Assembly (NCBI GenBank): GCA_001799895.1
Contig: MGUI01000046.1
Span: 1-64,000 of the forward strand
Direction of reading: 5' to 3'
Length of the DNA: 64,000 bases
Origin: Elusimicrobia bacterium GWD2_63_28
Lineage (GTDB): Bacteria > Elusimicrobiota > Elusimicrobia > Elusimicrobiales > UBA9959
Positions 33,345 to 42,426 of the stretch are shown here, in pieces. The translations under genes were made by a program, and so were the position numbers. Within the stretch, counting starts at the first letter, position 1, and every line of letters begins with the position of its first letter. A model generated the notes under the pieces. That model saw only the letters and a list, made by a program, of their open reading frames with translations. It had not been told where the DNA came from and did not search any database.

Positions 33345-34976
33345 TTAATGCCTGTGTTGCCGGTACCTGCGGATCAGGGCATTGGTGGAGGAATCGTGGT
33401 TCAGCTCCGGTTCAGCCGCGGCTTCCAGCTCCGGCGCTATGCGGCCGGCGAGGACCTTGCCCAGCTCCACCCCCCACTGGTCGAAGGGGCCGATCTGCCA
33501 GATCATGCCCTGGGTGAAGACTGAATGCTCGTAGAGCGCCACCAGCCGGCCCAGCGCGGCCGGGGTCAGTTCGTCGAGCAGCATGGTGGTGGAGGGGCGG
33601 TTGCCCTCGAAAGTCTTATGGGGTATCAGCCAGTCCTTCACGCCTTCCGCCTTCAGCTCGGCGGCAGTCTTGCCGAAGGCCAGCGCCTCCGCCTGCGCGA
33701 AGACATTGGCCATCAGCAAATCGTGATGGCGGCCCAGCTTGTGGCGGGTTTTGGCGAAGGCGATAAAGTCGCAGGGGATCAGCTTGGTGCCCTGGTGTAT
33801 CAGCTGGTAGAAAGAATGCTGGCCATTGGTGCCGGGCTCACCCCAGTAGATCTGGCTGGTCTGGTAATCCACGTCGCGGCCGTCGGTGGTGACGCGCTTG
33901 CCATTGCTCTCCATCGTCATCTGCTGCAGGTAGGCCGGGAAGCGCTTTAAATACTGCTCATAGGGCAGCACGGCTATGGCCTGCGCGTTGAAGAAATTGT
34001 TGTACCAGATCCCGAGCAGGCCCATCAGGGCCGGCAAATTGCGCTCGAAAGGGGCGGTGCGGTAATGCTCGTCCATCTCGTGCGCGCCGTCGAGCATCTC
34101 CTGGAAATGTTTCGGGCCTATCGCTATCATCGTCGAGAGGCCGATGGCCGAAAACATGGAGTAGCGTCCCCCCACCCAGTCCCAGAAACCGAACATGTTC
34201 TCGGTGTCTATGCCGAATTCGGAAACCCTGGCGGCGTTGGTGGAGACGGCGACGAAATGCTTCGCGATGGCCGCTTTGTCCTTGAGCGCCTTCAGCGCCC
34301 AGTCGCGGGCGGTCTCGGCGTTGGTCATGGTCTCCTGCGTGGTGAAGGTCTTGGAGGCGACGATGAAAAGTGTCTCGGCGGGGTCCAGGTCTGTCACGGC
34401 TTCGGCGAAGTCCGTGCCGTCGACGTTGGACACGAACCGGAAGGTGAGGCCGCGGTGTGAATAACTCTTGAGGGCCTCGTAGGCCATGACCGGGCCCAGG
34501 TCGGAGCCGCCGATGCCGATGTTGACGATATTCCTGATAGGCTTGCCGGTATAGCCTTTCCAATGCTCGCCCCGCACTTTCTCGGCGAAGCCGGCCATCT
34601 TTTCAAGCACGGCGTGCACGTGAGGCACTACATTCTCACCGTCCACCACGATCGTGGCGTTCTTCGGCGCGCGCAGGGCGGTGTGCAGCACGGCCCTGCC
34701 TTCGGTCACGTTGATCTTCTCGCCCGTGAACATGTCCTCTATCTTCTCGCGCAGGCCGGCTGATTCGGCGAGGTCGGCGAGCAGCCCGATGGTCTCCTCG
34801 GTGACGCGGTGCTTGGAGTAGTCGAAATAGATGCCGGCGGCTTCCAGCGCAAGCTTCTCGCCTCGCGCCGGGTCGGCGGCGAACAGGCCGCGCAGGTGGA
34901 GCTTGCTCACTTTCTCGTAATGGGCCTCCAGCGCTTGCCACGCGGGCAGGCTTTTGAGCGGAGTATTGTCGGCCAT
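33345..34976 (-). CDS. pgi: Glucose-6-phosphate isomerase
   Basis: Interconverts glucose-6-phosphate and fructose-6-phosphate. At 543 aa it matches the long bacterial form. Visible are [19 protein letters not shown] near residue 150, [35 protein letters not shown], the [20 protein letters not shown] motif with the catalytic Glu, and a C-terminal [14 protein letters not shown] region carrying the Lys/Arg-rich helix. It sits 11 nt after etfA and runs directly into the S41 gene. It supplies glucose-6-phosphate, the acceptor for OtsA. Confidence 0.96.
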   Translation of the reverse strand: MADNTPLKSLPAWQALEAHYEKVSKLHLRGLFAADPARGEKLALEAAGIYFDYSKHRVTEETIGLLADLAESAGLREKIEDMFTGEKINVTEGRAVLHTALRAPKNATIVVDGENVVPHVHAVLEKMAGFAEKVRGEHWKGYTGKPIRNIVNIGIGGSDLGPVMAYEALKSYSHRGLTFRFVSNVDGTDFAEAVTDLDPAETLFIVASKTFTTQETMTNAETARDWALKALKDKAAIAKHFVAVSTNAARVSEFGIDTENMFGFWDWVGGRYSMFSAIGLSTMIAIGPKHFQEMLDGAHEMDEHYRTAPFERNLPALMGLLGIWYNNFFNAQAIAVLPYEQYLKRFPAYLQQMTMESNGKRVTTDGRDVDYQTSQIYWGEPGTNGQHSFYQLIHQGTKLIPCDFIAFAKTRHKLGRHHDLLMANVFAQAEALAFGKTAAELKAEGVKDWLIPHKTFEGNRPSTTMLLDELTPAALGRLVALYEHSVFTQGMIWQIGPFDQWGVELGKVLAGRIAPELEAAAEPELNHDSSTNALIRRYRQHRH

Positions 34977-34987
34977 ATGGTTATCCT

Positions 34988-36187
34988 TTATTTGTTCAGT
35001 ACGCGCTTGAATTCTTTGGTGAGCGCGGGGACTATTTCGTTGACGTCGCCGACTATGCCGTAGGTGGCCACCTTGAAGATCTGGGCGTCGGGGTCCTTGT
35101 TGATGGCGACTATGGTCTTGGAAGACTGCATGCCTATCAAATGCTGTATCTGCCCGGAGATGCCGCAGGCTATGTAGAGCTTGGGGACCACGGTCTTGCC
35201 GGTCTGGCCCACCTGGTGGGAATAGGGGATCCAGTCGGCGTCGACGGCGCTGCGGGAGGCGCCCACGGCGCCGCCGAGGACTTTGGCCAGCTCTTCTAGC
35301 AGGGCGAAGTTCTCCTTGCTGCCCATGCCGCGCCCGCCGGCCACTATGATGTCTGCTTCTGAGATGTTGACGGTGCTGGTGAGCTCTTCTACGATGTCAA
35401 GCAGCCTGGTGCGCGAGGCGAACGTCTCCTCGGGGTAAGCCTTGCTGATGATCTCGGCCGCGCGGCCGGGCTGCACGGGGGCCGGCTGCATTACTTTGTG
35501 CCGCACGGTGGCCATCTGCGGCCTGTGGTTGGGCGCTATGATGGTGGCCATGATATTGCCGCCGAAGGCCGGGCGGGTCTGCAGCAGCAGGCGCTCCTTG
35601 GCGTCGATGTCGAGGCCGGTGCAGTCGGCGGTCAGGCCGGCGTTGGTCTTTATGGCCACGCGCGAGATGAGGCTGCGGCCAATGGTGCTGGCGCCGCAGA
35701 GAATGACCTCGGGCTTGAATTCTTCTACGAGCTTGACCATTACGGCGGTATAAGGGTCGTCCTGGTAGGACTTGAGGGCCGGGTGGTCGACGAGGTAGAC
35801 CTTGTCGGCGCCGCGCTCGCCCAGCGCCTCGGCGGCGTCTTCCATGCCGTGGCCGAGCAGTACCGCGCAGAGTTTGACGCCCAGCTTGTCGGCCAGCTTG
35901 CGGCCTTCGCCGAGGAGTTCGAAGGAGATGGACTGTATGACGCCCTTCTTCTGTTCGCAGAAAACCCAGACGTCCTTGTAGGCGGAGAGGTCTTTTTTAG
36001 GGCCGCCGGCCTTCTCTATCTCTATGGCGGAGAACTTGCAGGCGGCCACGCAGGAGCCGCACAGGGTGCACTTGGCCATGTCTATCACGGCCTTGCGGTC
36101 CGACATGTGTATGGCGCCGAAGGCGCAGGCTTTGACGCAGAGGGTGCAGCCGGTGCATTTCTCGAGGTGGACTTTTATGGAGGCCAT
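34988..36187 (-). CDS. etfA: Electron transfer flavoprotein alpha subunit with N-terminal 2x[4Fe-4S] ferredoxin
   Basis: A 399-aa protein. Residues about 8-50 form a two-cluster ferredoxin ([11 protein letters not shown] and [11 protein letters not shown]). The EtfA domain follows, ending with the FAD-binding region [43 protein letters not shown] and [13 protein letters not shown]. The start is placed at the ATG at 36187, which shares one base with the etfB stop. The longer frame upstream is an out-of-frame reading of etfB. Ferredoxin-bearing EtfA occurs in electron-bifurcating or ferredoxin-linked ETFs such as that of caffeyl-CoA reductase. Its partner here is the adjacent acyl-CoA dehydrogenase. 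Confidence 0.93.
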   Translation of the reverse strand: MASIKVHLEKCTGCTLCVKACAFGAIHMSDRKAVIDMAKCTLCGSCVAACKFSAIEIEKAGGPKKDLSAYKDVWVFCEQKKGVIQSISFELLGEGRKLADKLGVKLCAVLLGHGMEDAAEALGERGADKVYLVDHPALKSYQDDPYTAVMVKLVEEFKPEVILCGASTIGRSLISRVAIKTNAGLTADCTGLDIDAKERLLLQTRPAFGGNIMATIIAPNHRPQMATVRHKVMQPAPVQPGRAAEIISKAYPEETFASRTRLLDIVEELTSTVNISEADIIVAGGRGMGSKENFALLEELAKVLGGAVGASRSAVDADWIPYSHQVGQTGKTVVPKLYIACGISGQIQHLIGMQSSKTIVAINKDPDAQIFKVATYGIVGDVNEIVPALTKEFKRVLNK

Positions 36188-36969
36188 CAGACTACCTCCC
36201 CTTTGAGCAGCTCGGCCAGCTCTTTGGAGACTTCCCCGGCGGAGCCGGAGATCATTTCCCCGCCCTTGCGGGCTTCGGGGGTGAAGATCTTGACGACGCG
36301 GGTGGGCGAGCCGTCGAGGCCCAGCGCGGCGGGGTCGGCGTCCAGGTCGGCGGCGGTCCACTTTGTGATCTTGGCGGACTTGGCGCGCATCATGCCTTTC
36401 AGGGAGGGCATGCGCGGGGTGTTGATCTCTTTTACCACGGTGAACAGGCAGGGGAGCGGCGTCTCTACCACGTCGTAGCCTTCTTCGGTCATGCGCTCTA
36501 CTTTAGCGGCCTTGTCGTTTATCTCTACTATCTTCTTCACGTATGTGACCTGGGGGATGTCGAGGTGGGTGGAGATGCCGGGGCCCACCTGGGCGGTGTC
36601 GCCGTCGGAGGCCTGCTTGCCGGTTAGGATGACGTCGTAGGTCTCCAGTTTTTCTATGGCGCAGGCGAGGGTGTAGGAGGTGGCCCAGGTGTCGGAGCCG
36701 GCGAATTTGCGGTCGCTTACGAGGACGCCTTCGTCGCAGCCGAGACCGATGGCTTCTTTCAGGGCGTTCTCGGCCTGGGGCGGGCCCATGGTTATGGCGG
36801 TGACTTTGCCGCCGCACCGTTCTTTTATGCGGACGGCTTCTTCTATGGCGTAGGCGTCGAAGGGGTTTATGACGCTCTCTACGCCGTCGCGGATGAGGGT
36901 GTTGGTGACGGGGTCTATCCGGACGTCGGTGGTGTTGGGAACTTGTTTGATGCAGACGATTATATTCAT
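36187..36969 (-). CDS. etfB: Electron transfer flavoprotein beta subunit
   Basis: A 260-aa EtfB with the usual N-terminus IIVCIKQVPNTTDVRID. It has the LTGKQASDGDTAQVGPGIS motif and a conserved ETPLPCLFTVVKEINTPRMPSLKGMM recognition loop. It forms a heterodimer with EtfA. It is translationally coupled to etfA and follows the acyl-CoA dehydrogenase gene after a 177-nt gap that holds a large palindrome. Confidence 0.95.
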   Translation of the reverse strand: MNIIVCIKQVPNTTDVRIDPVTNTLIRDGVESVINPFDAYAIEEAVRIKERCGGKVTAITMGPPQAENALKEAIGLGCDEGVLVSDRKFAGSDTWATSYTLACAIEKLETYDVILTGKQASDGDTAQVGPGISTHLDIPQVTYVKKIVEINDKAAKVERMTEEGYDVVETPLPCLFTVVKEINTPRMPSLKGMMRAKSAKITKWTAADLDADPAALGLDGSPTRVVKIFTPEARKGGEMISGSAGEVSKELAELLKGEVV

Positions 36970-36997
36970 GTTATTAGCTTTGTTCCTGCTGAAGGGC

Positions 36998-37119
36998 GGA
37001 CGGGGTATTACCCCCCGAACCCTGGAAGATGGGAACCGTTGCGCGGTTCCCCCCCGCCTTTCGGAAAGTATGGCGGGGCCCCCCCCTCCCCAAAGGGTTC
37101 GGGGGGCAACACCCCGTCC
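36998..37119 (-). repeat. Large nested palindromic element between acd and etfB
   Basis: Outer inverted repeats of 25 bp (36998-37022 and 37095-37119) match except at two positions, which become G-U pairs in minus-strand RNA. Inside are a GGGAACCG/CGGTTCCC hairpin (37031-37051) and a CCCCGCC/GGCGGGG hairpin (37052-37078) with a CTTT/AAAG tip. The long C and G runs are unlike coding sequence here. No reading frame is seen. It could be an RNA processing or stabilising element, a terminator-like barrier or a MITE-like repeat. Confidence 0.75.
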
Positions 37120-37146
37120 TTCCTCCGGGTGTGCTCACAACCGCGT

Positions 37147-38301
37147 TTACTTCTTCAGCGTCTCCTTAATCATATTTGAGGCGATGACGTTGCGCTGGAT
37201 CTGGTTTGTGCCTTCGTAGATCTGGGTTATCTTGGCGTCGCGCATGAACTTCTCGACGGGGTAGTCGCGCATGTAGCCGTAGCCGCCCATGATCTGCACG
37301 GCGTCTACGGCCACTTTCATGGCGACGTCGCTGGCGAAGAGCTTGGCCATGGCCGATTCTTTGGAAACTGATTTGGCCCCGGAGTCCACCAGGCGGGCTA
37401 CGGCGTAGGCCAGGGCGCGGGCGGCTTCCACCTGCGTGCCCATGTCGGCGAGCATATGCTGTATGGCCTGGAAGGAGGAGATGGGAGCGCCGAACTGCAC
37501 GCGGGTGCGGGAATAGTCCAGGGCGCAGTCGAGGGCGCCCTGCGCTATGCCGACCGCCTGCGCCGCCACGCCGGGGCGGGAGGTGTCGAGCGTCTTGAGG
37601 GCTACTATGAAGCCCATGCCTTCCTTGGAGATCAGGTTGGCGGCGGGAACTTCGCAGTCGGTGAAGATCACTTCTCGGGTGGCGGAGGCGCGGATGCCCA
37701 TCTTCTTCTCTTTTTTGCCGAACTCCATGCCCTTCGTGCCCTTCTCTACTATGAAGGCGCTGGCGCCGCGCACTCCGCGGGACTTGTCGGTCAGGGCTAT
37801 CACGGTGTAGATCTCGGCCTCTCCGGCGTTGGTGATCCACTGCTTGGTGCCGTTGAGGATATACTTGTCCCCTTCCTTGCGGGCGGTGGTCTTCATGTTG
37901 GCGGCGTCGGAGCCGGCTTCGGCCTCGGTCAGGCAGAAGGCCGCCAGGCGCTTGCCGGAGGCTATGTCGGGGAGGTACTTCTTCTTCTGCTCCTCGCTGC
38001 CGTGCAGCAGGATCGGCAGGGTGCCCAGGGCGGTGCCGGCGTAGCCTAGGGCTATGCCGCCGCAGGCGCGGGAGAGTTCCTCGGTCACCAGGCACATGTC
38101 CATGATGCCGCCGCCCAGCCCGCCGTAAGCCTCGGGAATGTAGATGCCGAACAGGTCGCTCTCGGCCAGGGTCTTCATGATCGGCCAGGCGAACTCCTCG
38201 CTCTCGTCGTATTGGGCCGCCACGGGCTTGATCTTCTCAACCGCTATCTTGCGCGCCAGGTCCCGTATCATCGTCTGCTGTTCGGTCAGTAAATAATCCA
38301 T
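37147..38301 (-). CDS. Acyl-CoA dehydrogenase
   Basis: FAD enzyme that introduces the alpha-beta double bond in acyl-CoA, or runs in reverse when coupled to a bifurcating ETF. It is 384 aa, standard length. Motifs are CLTEAEAGSDAANMKT near residue 122, the KQWITNAGEAEIY stretch, FGAPISSFQAIQHMLADM, QIMGGYGYMRDYPVEKFMRDAKI and the catalytic Glu in QIYEGTNQIQRNVIA near 365. The catalytic Glu position favours a short-chain or butyryl-CoA-like type. Its electron partner is the downstream EtfBA. An AGGAG site precedes the ATG. Confidence 0.94.
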   Translation of the reverse strand: MDYLLTEQQTMIRDLARKIAVEKIKPVAAQYDESEEFAWPIMKTLAESDLFGIYIPEAYGGLGGGIMDMCLVTEELSRACGGIALGYAGTALGTLPILLHGSEEQKKKYLPDIASGKRLAAFCLTEAEAGSDAANMKTTARKEGDKYILNGTKQWITNAGEAEIYTVIALTDKSRGVRGASAFIVEKGTKGMEFGKKEKKMGIRASATREVIFTDCEVPAANLISKEGMGFIVALKTLDTSRPGVAAQAVGIAQGALDCALDYSRTRVQFGAPISSFQAIQHMLADMGTQVEAARALAYAVARLVDSGAKSVSKESAMAKLFASDVAMKVAVDAVQIMGGYGYMRDYPVEKFMRDAKITQIYEGTNQIQRNVIASNMIKETLKK

Positions 38302-38476
38302 GGTGAGCTCCTAGGTATAAAAATCGGCGCCGGCTTCTGCCGGGCGTTTCCAGTATAAATGGTATCAAAAACTAAAATGGGCGCGCAATTTTATATTATA
38401 TATATGTAAAAATTCGGTAACATGGCCCCTGTACAATAGTAAGGTCGGGCTGAACCATTTCTTGGAGAACTAACTT
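38302..38476. promoter_or_regulatory. Divergent control region between acd and motA
   Basis: On minus there is a TATACT at 38352-38357 that could serve acd, followed by a bulged GC-rich hairpin (38327-38346) and a T-rich run. On plus there is a TACAAT at 38432-38437 upstream of motA, and motA has a GGAG ribosome-binding site. Neither has a good -35. The AT-rich middle (38380-38410) contains an ATATATAT run. No sigma28 or sigma54 motif was seen. Confidence 0.35.
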
Positions 38477-39247
38477 ATGGACATGATGACGATAGTGGGA
38501 TTCCTCCTGGGCGCCGCCGTGGTGACCTGGGGCGCTTTTTCCTCCGGGGTCGCTGACAAGATCATGAACTCGCACGGCGTGGTGATAGTCCTGGGCGGCA
38601 CCCTGGCCGCCACCATCGTCAATACTTCCTACAGGCGCTTCGCGGCGGGCGTAAAGGCCTTCCTCGATATCTTTTCGGCTCCCAAGATGCCCACCGTGGA
38701 CGAGGCGGTGCGCACGCTGGTGGGCATGGCCGAGACGGCGCAGAAGCAGGGCGGCATCATGGCGCTGACCAATACCGACCCGGCCTTCGCCAACGGCTTC
38801 CTGAAGCGCGCCGTGGGCGTGGCCATGATCAGCGCCGAGTCCCGCGAGACCCGCGGCATCCTGGAAGAAGAGATCCGCCTGCGCCGCCTCGACGTGCAGG
38901 AGGATTCCAACCTGTACCGCACCATGGGCGTGCTGTCCCCCATGTTCGGCCTTATCGGCACGCTGTTCGGCATCATCCAGACGCTCAGCAATATTTCGGA
39001 CCCGGCCGCCATAGGCCGCTCGATGGCCGTGGCCATCACCTCGGCCCTGTTCGGCATCGGCTTCTCCAACATGTTCTGCGTGCCGGTGGCCAACAAGATC
39101 CGCCTGCGCGCCATGGAAGAGACCTTGGTGCTGCAGCTCATCCTCGAGGGCGTGATAGATATCATGAGCGGCAAGACCCCCCACCTGATCGAGATGCACC
39201 TGCGCGGCTACCAGCGCATGGACGGCGTGGCCGCGAAGGGCAAATAA
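38477..39247 (+). CDS. motA: MotA-family stator protein
   Basis: A 256-aa proton- or ion-channel stator subunit. TM1-TM2 are in residues 1-55 (starts MDMMTIVGFLLGAAVV). A cytoplasmic loop with RETRGILEEEIRLRR follows. TM3-TM4 contain MGVLSPMFGLIGTLFGIIQTL and the conserved Pro-Gly-type GRSMAVAITSALFGIGFSN. This is the MotA signature rather than ExbB/TolQ. It is paired with MotB 6 nt downstream. No flagellar rod, hook, filament or export gene is in the window. Confidence 0.93.
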   Translation: MDMMTIVGFLLGAAVVTWGAFSSGVADKIMNSHGVVIVLGGTLAATIVNTSYRRFAAGVKAFLDIFSAPKMPTVDEAVRTLVGMAETAQKQGGIMALTNTDPAFANGFLKRAVGVAMISAESRETRGILEEEIRLRRLDVQEDSNLYRTMGVLSPMFGLIGTLFGIIQTLSNISDPAAIGRSMAVAITSALFGIGFSNMFCVPVANKIRLRAMEETLVLQLILEGVIDIMSGKTPHLIEMHLRGYQRMDGVAAKGK

Positions 39248-39253
39248 GGCTTT

Positions 39254-39880
39254 ATGCGCTTTTACGAACGCGAAGACGAACTGGAGAACGAGCTCAACCG
39301 GGGCGCGCTGTGGGCCATCACCTACGGCGACCTGATGAGCTACCTCATGATCTTCTTCATGATCCTGTTCGCGTTCTACAGCTCCAAGAGCATCTCCACG
39401 CAGTTCTCGGCGAAAGCTATCGAGGAGACCTTCGGCAGGGACACCCAGATTGCCAGCACGCTGTTCTCCAAGCACGGCATCCAGCAGATAGCGCAGGTGG
39501 AGATCTCCGCCAACAAGATCAGCATCAACTTTTCCGACCCGATACTTTTCGCCCCGGGCAGCGACGTGCTCAAGGAGTCGTCCTATCCCCACCTGCGCCG
39601 CCTGACCTCGGTGTTCAAGGACCTGCCGAACCCGATACAGATAGAGGGGCACACCGACAACCGCCCCCTGGGCCGGGTTACCCGCTTCAAATCCAACTGG
39701 GAGCTTTCCTCGGCCAGGGCCTTCACGGTGCTGCAGTTCTTCGTCAAGGAAGGCGTCGCCCCCGAGAAGCTGTCCGCCGTCGGCTACGGCGAGTTCAAGC
39801 CGGTGCAGTCCAACGAGACGCCCGAGGGGCGCTCGAAGAACCGCCGCATAGAGATAAACATAATCCGCCACGAAATTTAG
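39254..39880 (+). CDS. motB: MotB-family stator protein with OmpA domain
   Basis: A 208-aa protein. One TM carries the ion-binding Asp in WAITYGDLMSYLMIFFMILF (Asp near residue 26). A short plug/linker region follows, then an OmpA/MotB peptidoglycan-binding domain with IEGHTDNRPLG near residue 134, SSARAFTVLQFF and GYGEFKPVQSNETPEGRSKNRR. It is shorter than E. coli MotB (308 aa). It follows motA and is followed 6 nt later by the histidine kinase. Confidence 0.93.
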   Translation: MRFYEREDELENELNRGALWAITYGDLMSYLMIFFMILFAFYSSKSISTQFSAKAIEETFGRDTQIASTLFSKHGIQQIAQVEISANKISINFSDPILFAPGSDVLKESSYPHLRRLTSVFKDLPNPIQIEGHTDNRPLGRVTRFKSNWELSSARAFTVLQFFVKEGVAPEKLSAVGYGEFKPVQSNETPEGRSKNRRIEINIIRHEI

Positions 39881-39886
39881 CGCCAT

Positions 39887-42007
39887 ATGAAACTGACTAC
39901 GAGGTTCCTGCTGATCCTGCTGGGCATTGCGGTGCTCCCGCTGGTGCTGGCCGTCGGCTGGAACGTCTACCAGTACAACTCCTCTGTGGCCAGTTACTAC
40001 GAGCTGCACAAGGGCCTCTCCCGCCTTTCAGCGGCCAATGTGGACGACTGGTTCCTCAACACCAACCGCAACCTGGCCTTCCTCTACGAGCTGGAAAACC
40101 CCCTCCGCGGCCGCAAGGTGGACGAGGCGCAGGTGATACAGCAGGCCGCCCGCATCAATTCCGACATCATGTCGCTCTCCCTGCTGGGCAAGGACGGCAA
40201 GGAGCTGTTCTTCCTGCAGAGCGAGAAGGTCAAGGAGGCTAAGTCCCTGGCCTCCTACGCCGTTGAGCTCTCGACCCGCGCGCAGGAGTCCGGGGTAGTC
40301 TCTACCGGCGAGGTGATCTGCCTTAAAGGGCAGGCCTATTTCCCCCTCGCCTACCCGCTGGTGGACGGGCGCGTGGTGGTGTTCCATTTCTCGATGGACA
40401 AGCTGCTGGGCAAGATCAATTCCCAGCAGGCCGGCCGCACCGGCCGCGTCTTCATCTCCGACGGCCAGGGCCGCCCCCTGCCCTGCCAGGACATGAAGGG
40501 CCTGGATTATACCCCGGACGAGATGAAGAAGACCTTCCGGAGCGGCGGCCGCACCGGCACGCTGGCCAAGTTCCTGTTCTCCGGCGAGGAATATTCGGGC
40601 GCCTACGCCGCCATAGACAAACTGGACTGGGCGGCGGTCTCCGTGCAGTCCGAGGACGAGCTCTACGGCAAGCAGCGCAAGTCCATCTTCGTCTTCGGCT
40701 TCCTGGCCGTGGCCATTTTCTGCATCACCATGGTGGTGGTCTTCCTGGTCTCCAACCGCATCATCCGGCCCATCAACAACATGGTCAACGGCGTCAAGAA
40801 CTTCCTCAAGGTGCAGCACCTGGACCAGGTGATCCCGCAGGAAGGCTGGCCCGAGATAAAGGTCCTCGTCGGCATCCTGAACCGGCTGATGCTGGAACTG
40901 CAGGCCTACCGCGCCTTCCAGCTGAACCAGATCGTGGAAGAGAAGGGCAAGGCGCAGGCGCTGATCGACACCATCTCCGACGGCGTGCTGCTGATAGACG
41001 ACCGCGGCTCCATGATCTACTCCAACAACACCGCGCTGCGGCTGCTCGGCATCCCCAAGATCTCCCCCGAGGTGGGCGTGCCCCGCTCGGTGAAGAACGA
41101 GGCCTTCTTCAAGGCGCTCACCGACATGCTGGCCCAGAAGGAGAAATACCTTAAAACCGAGCTGGAAGCTTCGCTTTCCTCCGACAGCAAGGCCCCCGCG
41201 AAGAGCTTCCGCATCATCTCCAACCAGTTCCTGCTGGCCACGCTCAAGCGCCCCGGCCGCGTCATCATCATCCGCGACATCACGAGCGAGAAGGAGATAG
41301 AGAAGGCCAAGGAAGATTTCTTCCACATGATCACGCACGACATGAGGGCCCCGCTCTCGACGCTGCAGGGCTACACCGAGCTGCTGATGAAGAAGATCGG
41401 CCCGTCCCCCTCCACCGACAAGTACCTGCAGAGCATGCTCTACTCCTCGCGCCGGCTGCGCGGCATGATCGACGACATCCTCAACGTCACCAAGCTCGAG
41501 CGCGGCACCATGGCGCTGCAGCTCGACAGCATGGACGCCTCGGCCCTGATGGCGCGCATCAAGGATAACCACGAGCCGGTGGCCGGCCCGAAGAACATAA
41601 AGCTCTCCGTAGCCCTCCCGCCGTCCAAGATAGAGCTCATGGCTGACCCGATACTGCTCGAGCGCGTCATCACGAACCTGATGGGCAACTCGCTCAAATT
41701 CACGCCGAGCGGCGGCAGCATAACCCTCTCCACCTGGGAAACCGCGCAGGAGGTCTTCTTCGCCGTGGAGGATACCGGGCCCGGCATCCCCGAAAACAAG
41801 CGGGAGGAGATCTTCGGCAAGTATTCGCAGATGGAAGAGCACAAGAGCCAGGGCTTCGGCCTGGGCCTGGCGATGTGCAAGATGACGGTGGAGCTGCACA
41901 AGGGCAGGATCTGGGTGGAGTCGGAGCTCGGCAAGGGCAGCAAGTTCATCTTCACCGTCTCCAAGACCATGGCGCCCCCTCCTCCCCCGATCCCCTCTCC
42001 CTCTTGA
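39887..42007 (+). CDS. Membrane histidine kinase (dCache-like sensor, HAMP, PAS)
   Basis: A 706-aa kinase. TM1 is at about residues 7-29. A large extracytoplasmic sensor resembling a double Cache domain follows, then TM2 at about 265-290, a HAMP, a PAS domain (IDTISDGVLLIDDRGSMIYSN), a HisKA with the His in MITHDMRAPLSTLQGYTELL near residue 483, and an HATPase with NLMGNSLKFTPSGG, DTGPGIPENKREEIF and GFGLGLAMCK. The tail is Pro-rich. It is cotranscribed with motAB and followed by three receiver proteins, so it probably tunes or reports on the motor. Confidence 0.9.
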   Translation: MKLTTRFLLILLGIAVLPLVLAVGWNVYQYNSSVASYYELHKGLSRLSAANVDDWFLNTNRNLAFLYELENPLRGRKVDEAQVIQQAARINSDIMSLSLLGKDGKELFFLQSEKVKEAKSLASYAVELSTRAQESGVVSTGEVICLKGQAYFPLAYPLVDGRVVVFHFSMDKLLGKINSQQAGRTGRVFISDGQGRPLPCQDMKGLDYTPDEMKKTFRSGGRTGTLAKFLFSGEEYSGAYAAIDKLDWAAVSVQSEDELYGKQRKSIFVFGFLAVAIFCITMVVVFLVSNRIIRPINNMVNGVKNFLKVQHLDQVIPQEGWPEIKVLVGILNRLMLELQAYRAFQLNQIVEEKGKAQALIDTISDGVLLIDDRGSMIYSNNTALRLLGIPKISPEVGVPRSVKNEAFFKALTDMLAQKEKYLKTELEASLSSDSKAPAKSFRIISNQFLLATLKRPGRVIIIRDITSEKEIEKAKEDFFHMITHDMRAPLSTLQGYTELLMKKIGPSPSTDKYLQSMLYSSRRLRGMIDDILNVTKLERGTMALQLDSMDASALMARIKDNHEPVAGPKNIKLSVALPPSKIELMADPILLERVITNLMGNSLKFTPSGGSITLSTWETAQEVFFAVEDTGPGIPENKREEIFGKYSQMEEHKSQGFGLGLAMCKMTVELHKGRIWVESELGKGSKFIFTVSKTMAPPPPPIPSPS

Positions 42008-42032
42008 AACGCGGACGCATTTGAAATATACT
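42004..42032 (+). promoter_or_regulatory. Internal promoter before the response regulator genes
   Basis: The -35 is TTGAAA (42004-42009, overlapping the kinase stop) and the -10 is TATACT (42027-42032), spaced by exactly 17 nt. Transcription would start at about 42039-42040, at or next to the first ATG of the regulator gene. Confidence 0.7.
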
Positions 42033-42039
42033 TACCTCT

Positions 42040-42426
42040 ATGGAGCCAAAAATGAACCTGATGCTGATAATTGACGACAATGTCGAGTTCCGCACGATGG
42101 TTTCCGACTACTTCACCGACCTGGGCTTCACCGTGGAGATCGCCAACGACGGCCGCGAGGGCCTGGTGAAGGCCAAGGCCATACGCCCGGACATCATCCT
42201 GTGCGACGTCATGATGCCCGACATCGGCGGCATCGAGGTCTTGCGCGGCCTGCAGACCGACGACGAGACCCGCGGCATCCCCGTGCTGGTCATCACCGGC
42301 AGCTTCTTCGACAAGAACATGAGCGAGCTCTTCCGGCAGGAATCCAACTGCAGGGAGTTCATGAGCAAGACCGTGGAGCTTTCCTTCCTCGAGAAGAAAG
42401 TGGCCGACCAGCTGCATAAAAAATGA
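42040..42426 (+). CDS. Single-domain response regulator (CheY-like receiver)
   Basis: A 128-aa stand-alone receiver. The acidic pair is in LIIDDN, the phosphorylated Asp in IILCDVMMPDIGG, the Thr/Ser switch in LVITGS and the Lys in FMSKTV. There are two possible starts. The ATG at 42040 coincides with the predicted transcript start (leaderless), and the ATG at 42052 has GGAG 8 nt upstream. It overlaps the next receiver gene by 4 nt. Confidence 0.9.
   Translation: MEPKMNLMLIIDDNVEFRTMVSDYFTDLGFTVEIANDGREGLVKAKAIRPDIILCDVMMPDIGGIEVLRGLQTDDETRGIPVLVITGSFFDKNMSELFRQESNCREFMSKTVELSFLEKKVADQLHKK

Noticed and set aside
36188..36361. 58-residue N-terminal extension of EtfA
   Set aside because: An Arg/Pro-rich shadow of etfB. 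The ferredoxin-type start [14 protein letters not shown] at 36187 is coupled to the etfB stop.
36998..37119. CRISPR-like or attC-like reading of the palindromic gap
   Set aside because: There are no direct repeats with spacers, and no integrase or attI-like context. It is a single nested palindrome.
38302..38476. Sigma28 or sigma54 flagellar-type promoter for motA
   Set aside because: I looked for TAAA-N15-GCCGATAA and for TGGCAC-N5-TTGCA patterns and found no acceptable match.
40028..41899. 623-aa open frame on minus opposite the motor-locus histidine kinase
   Set aside because: A shadow of the plus-strand kinase. It has no signal, motif or ribosome-binding site.
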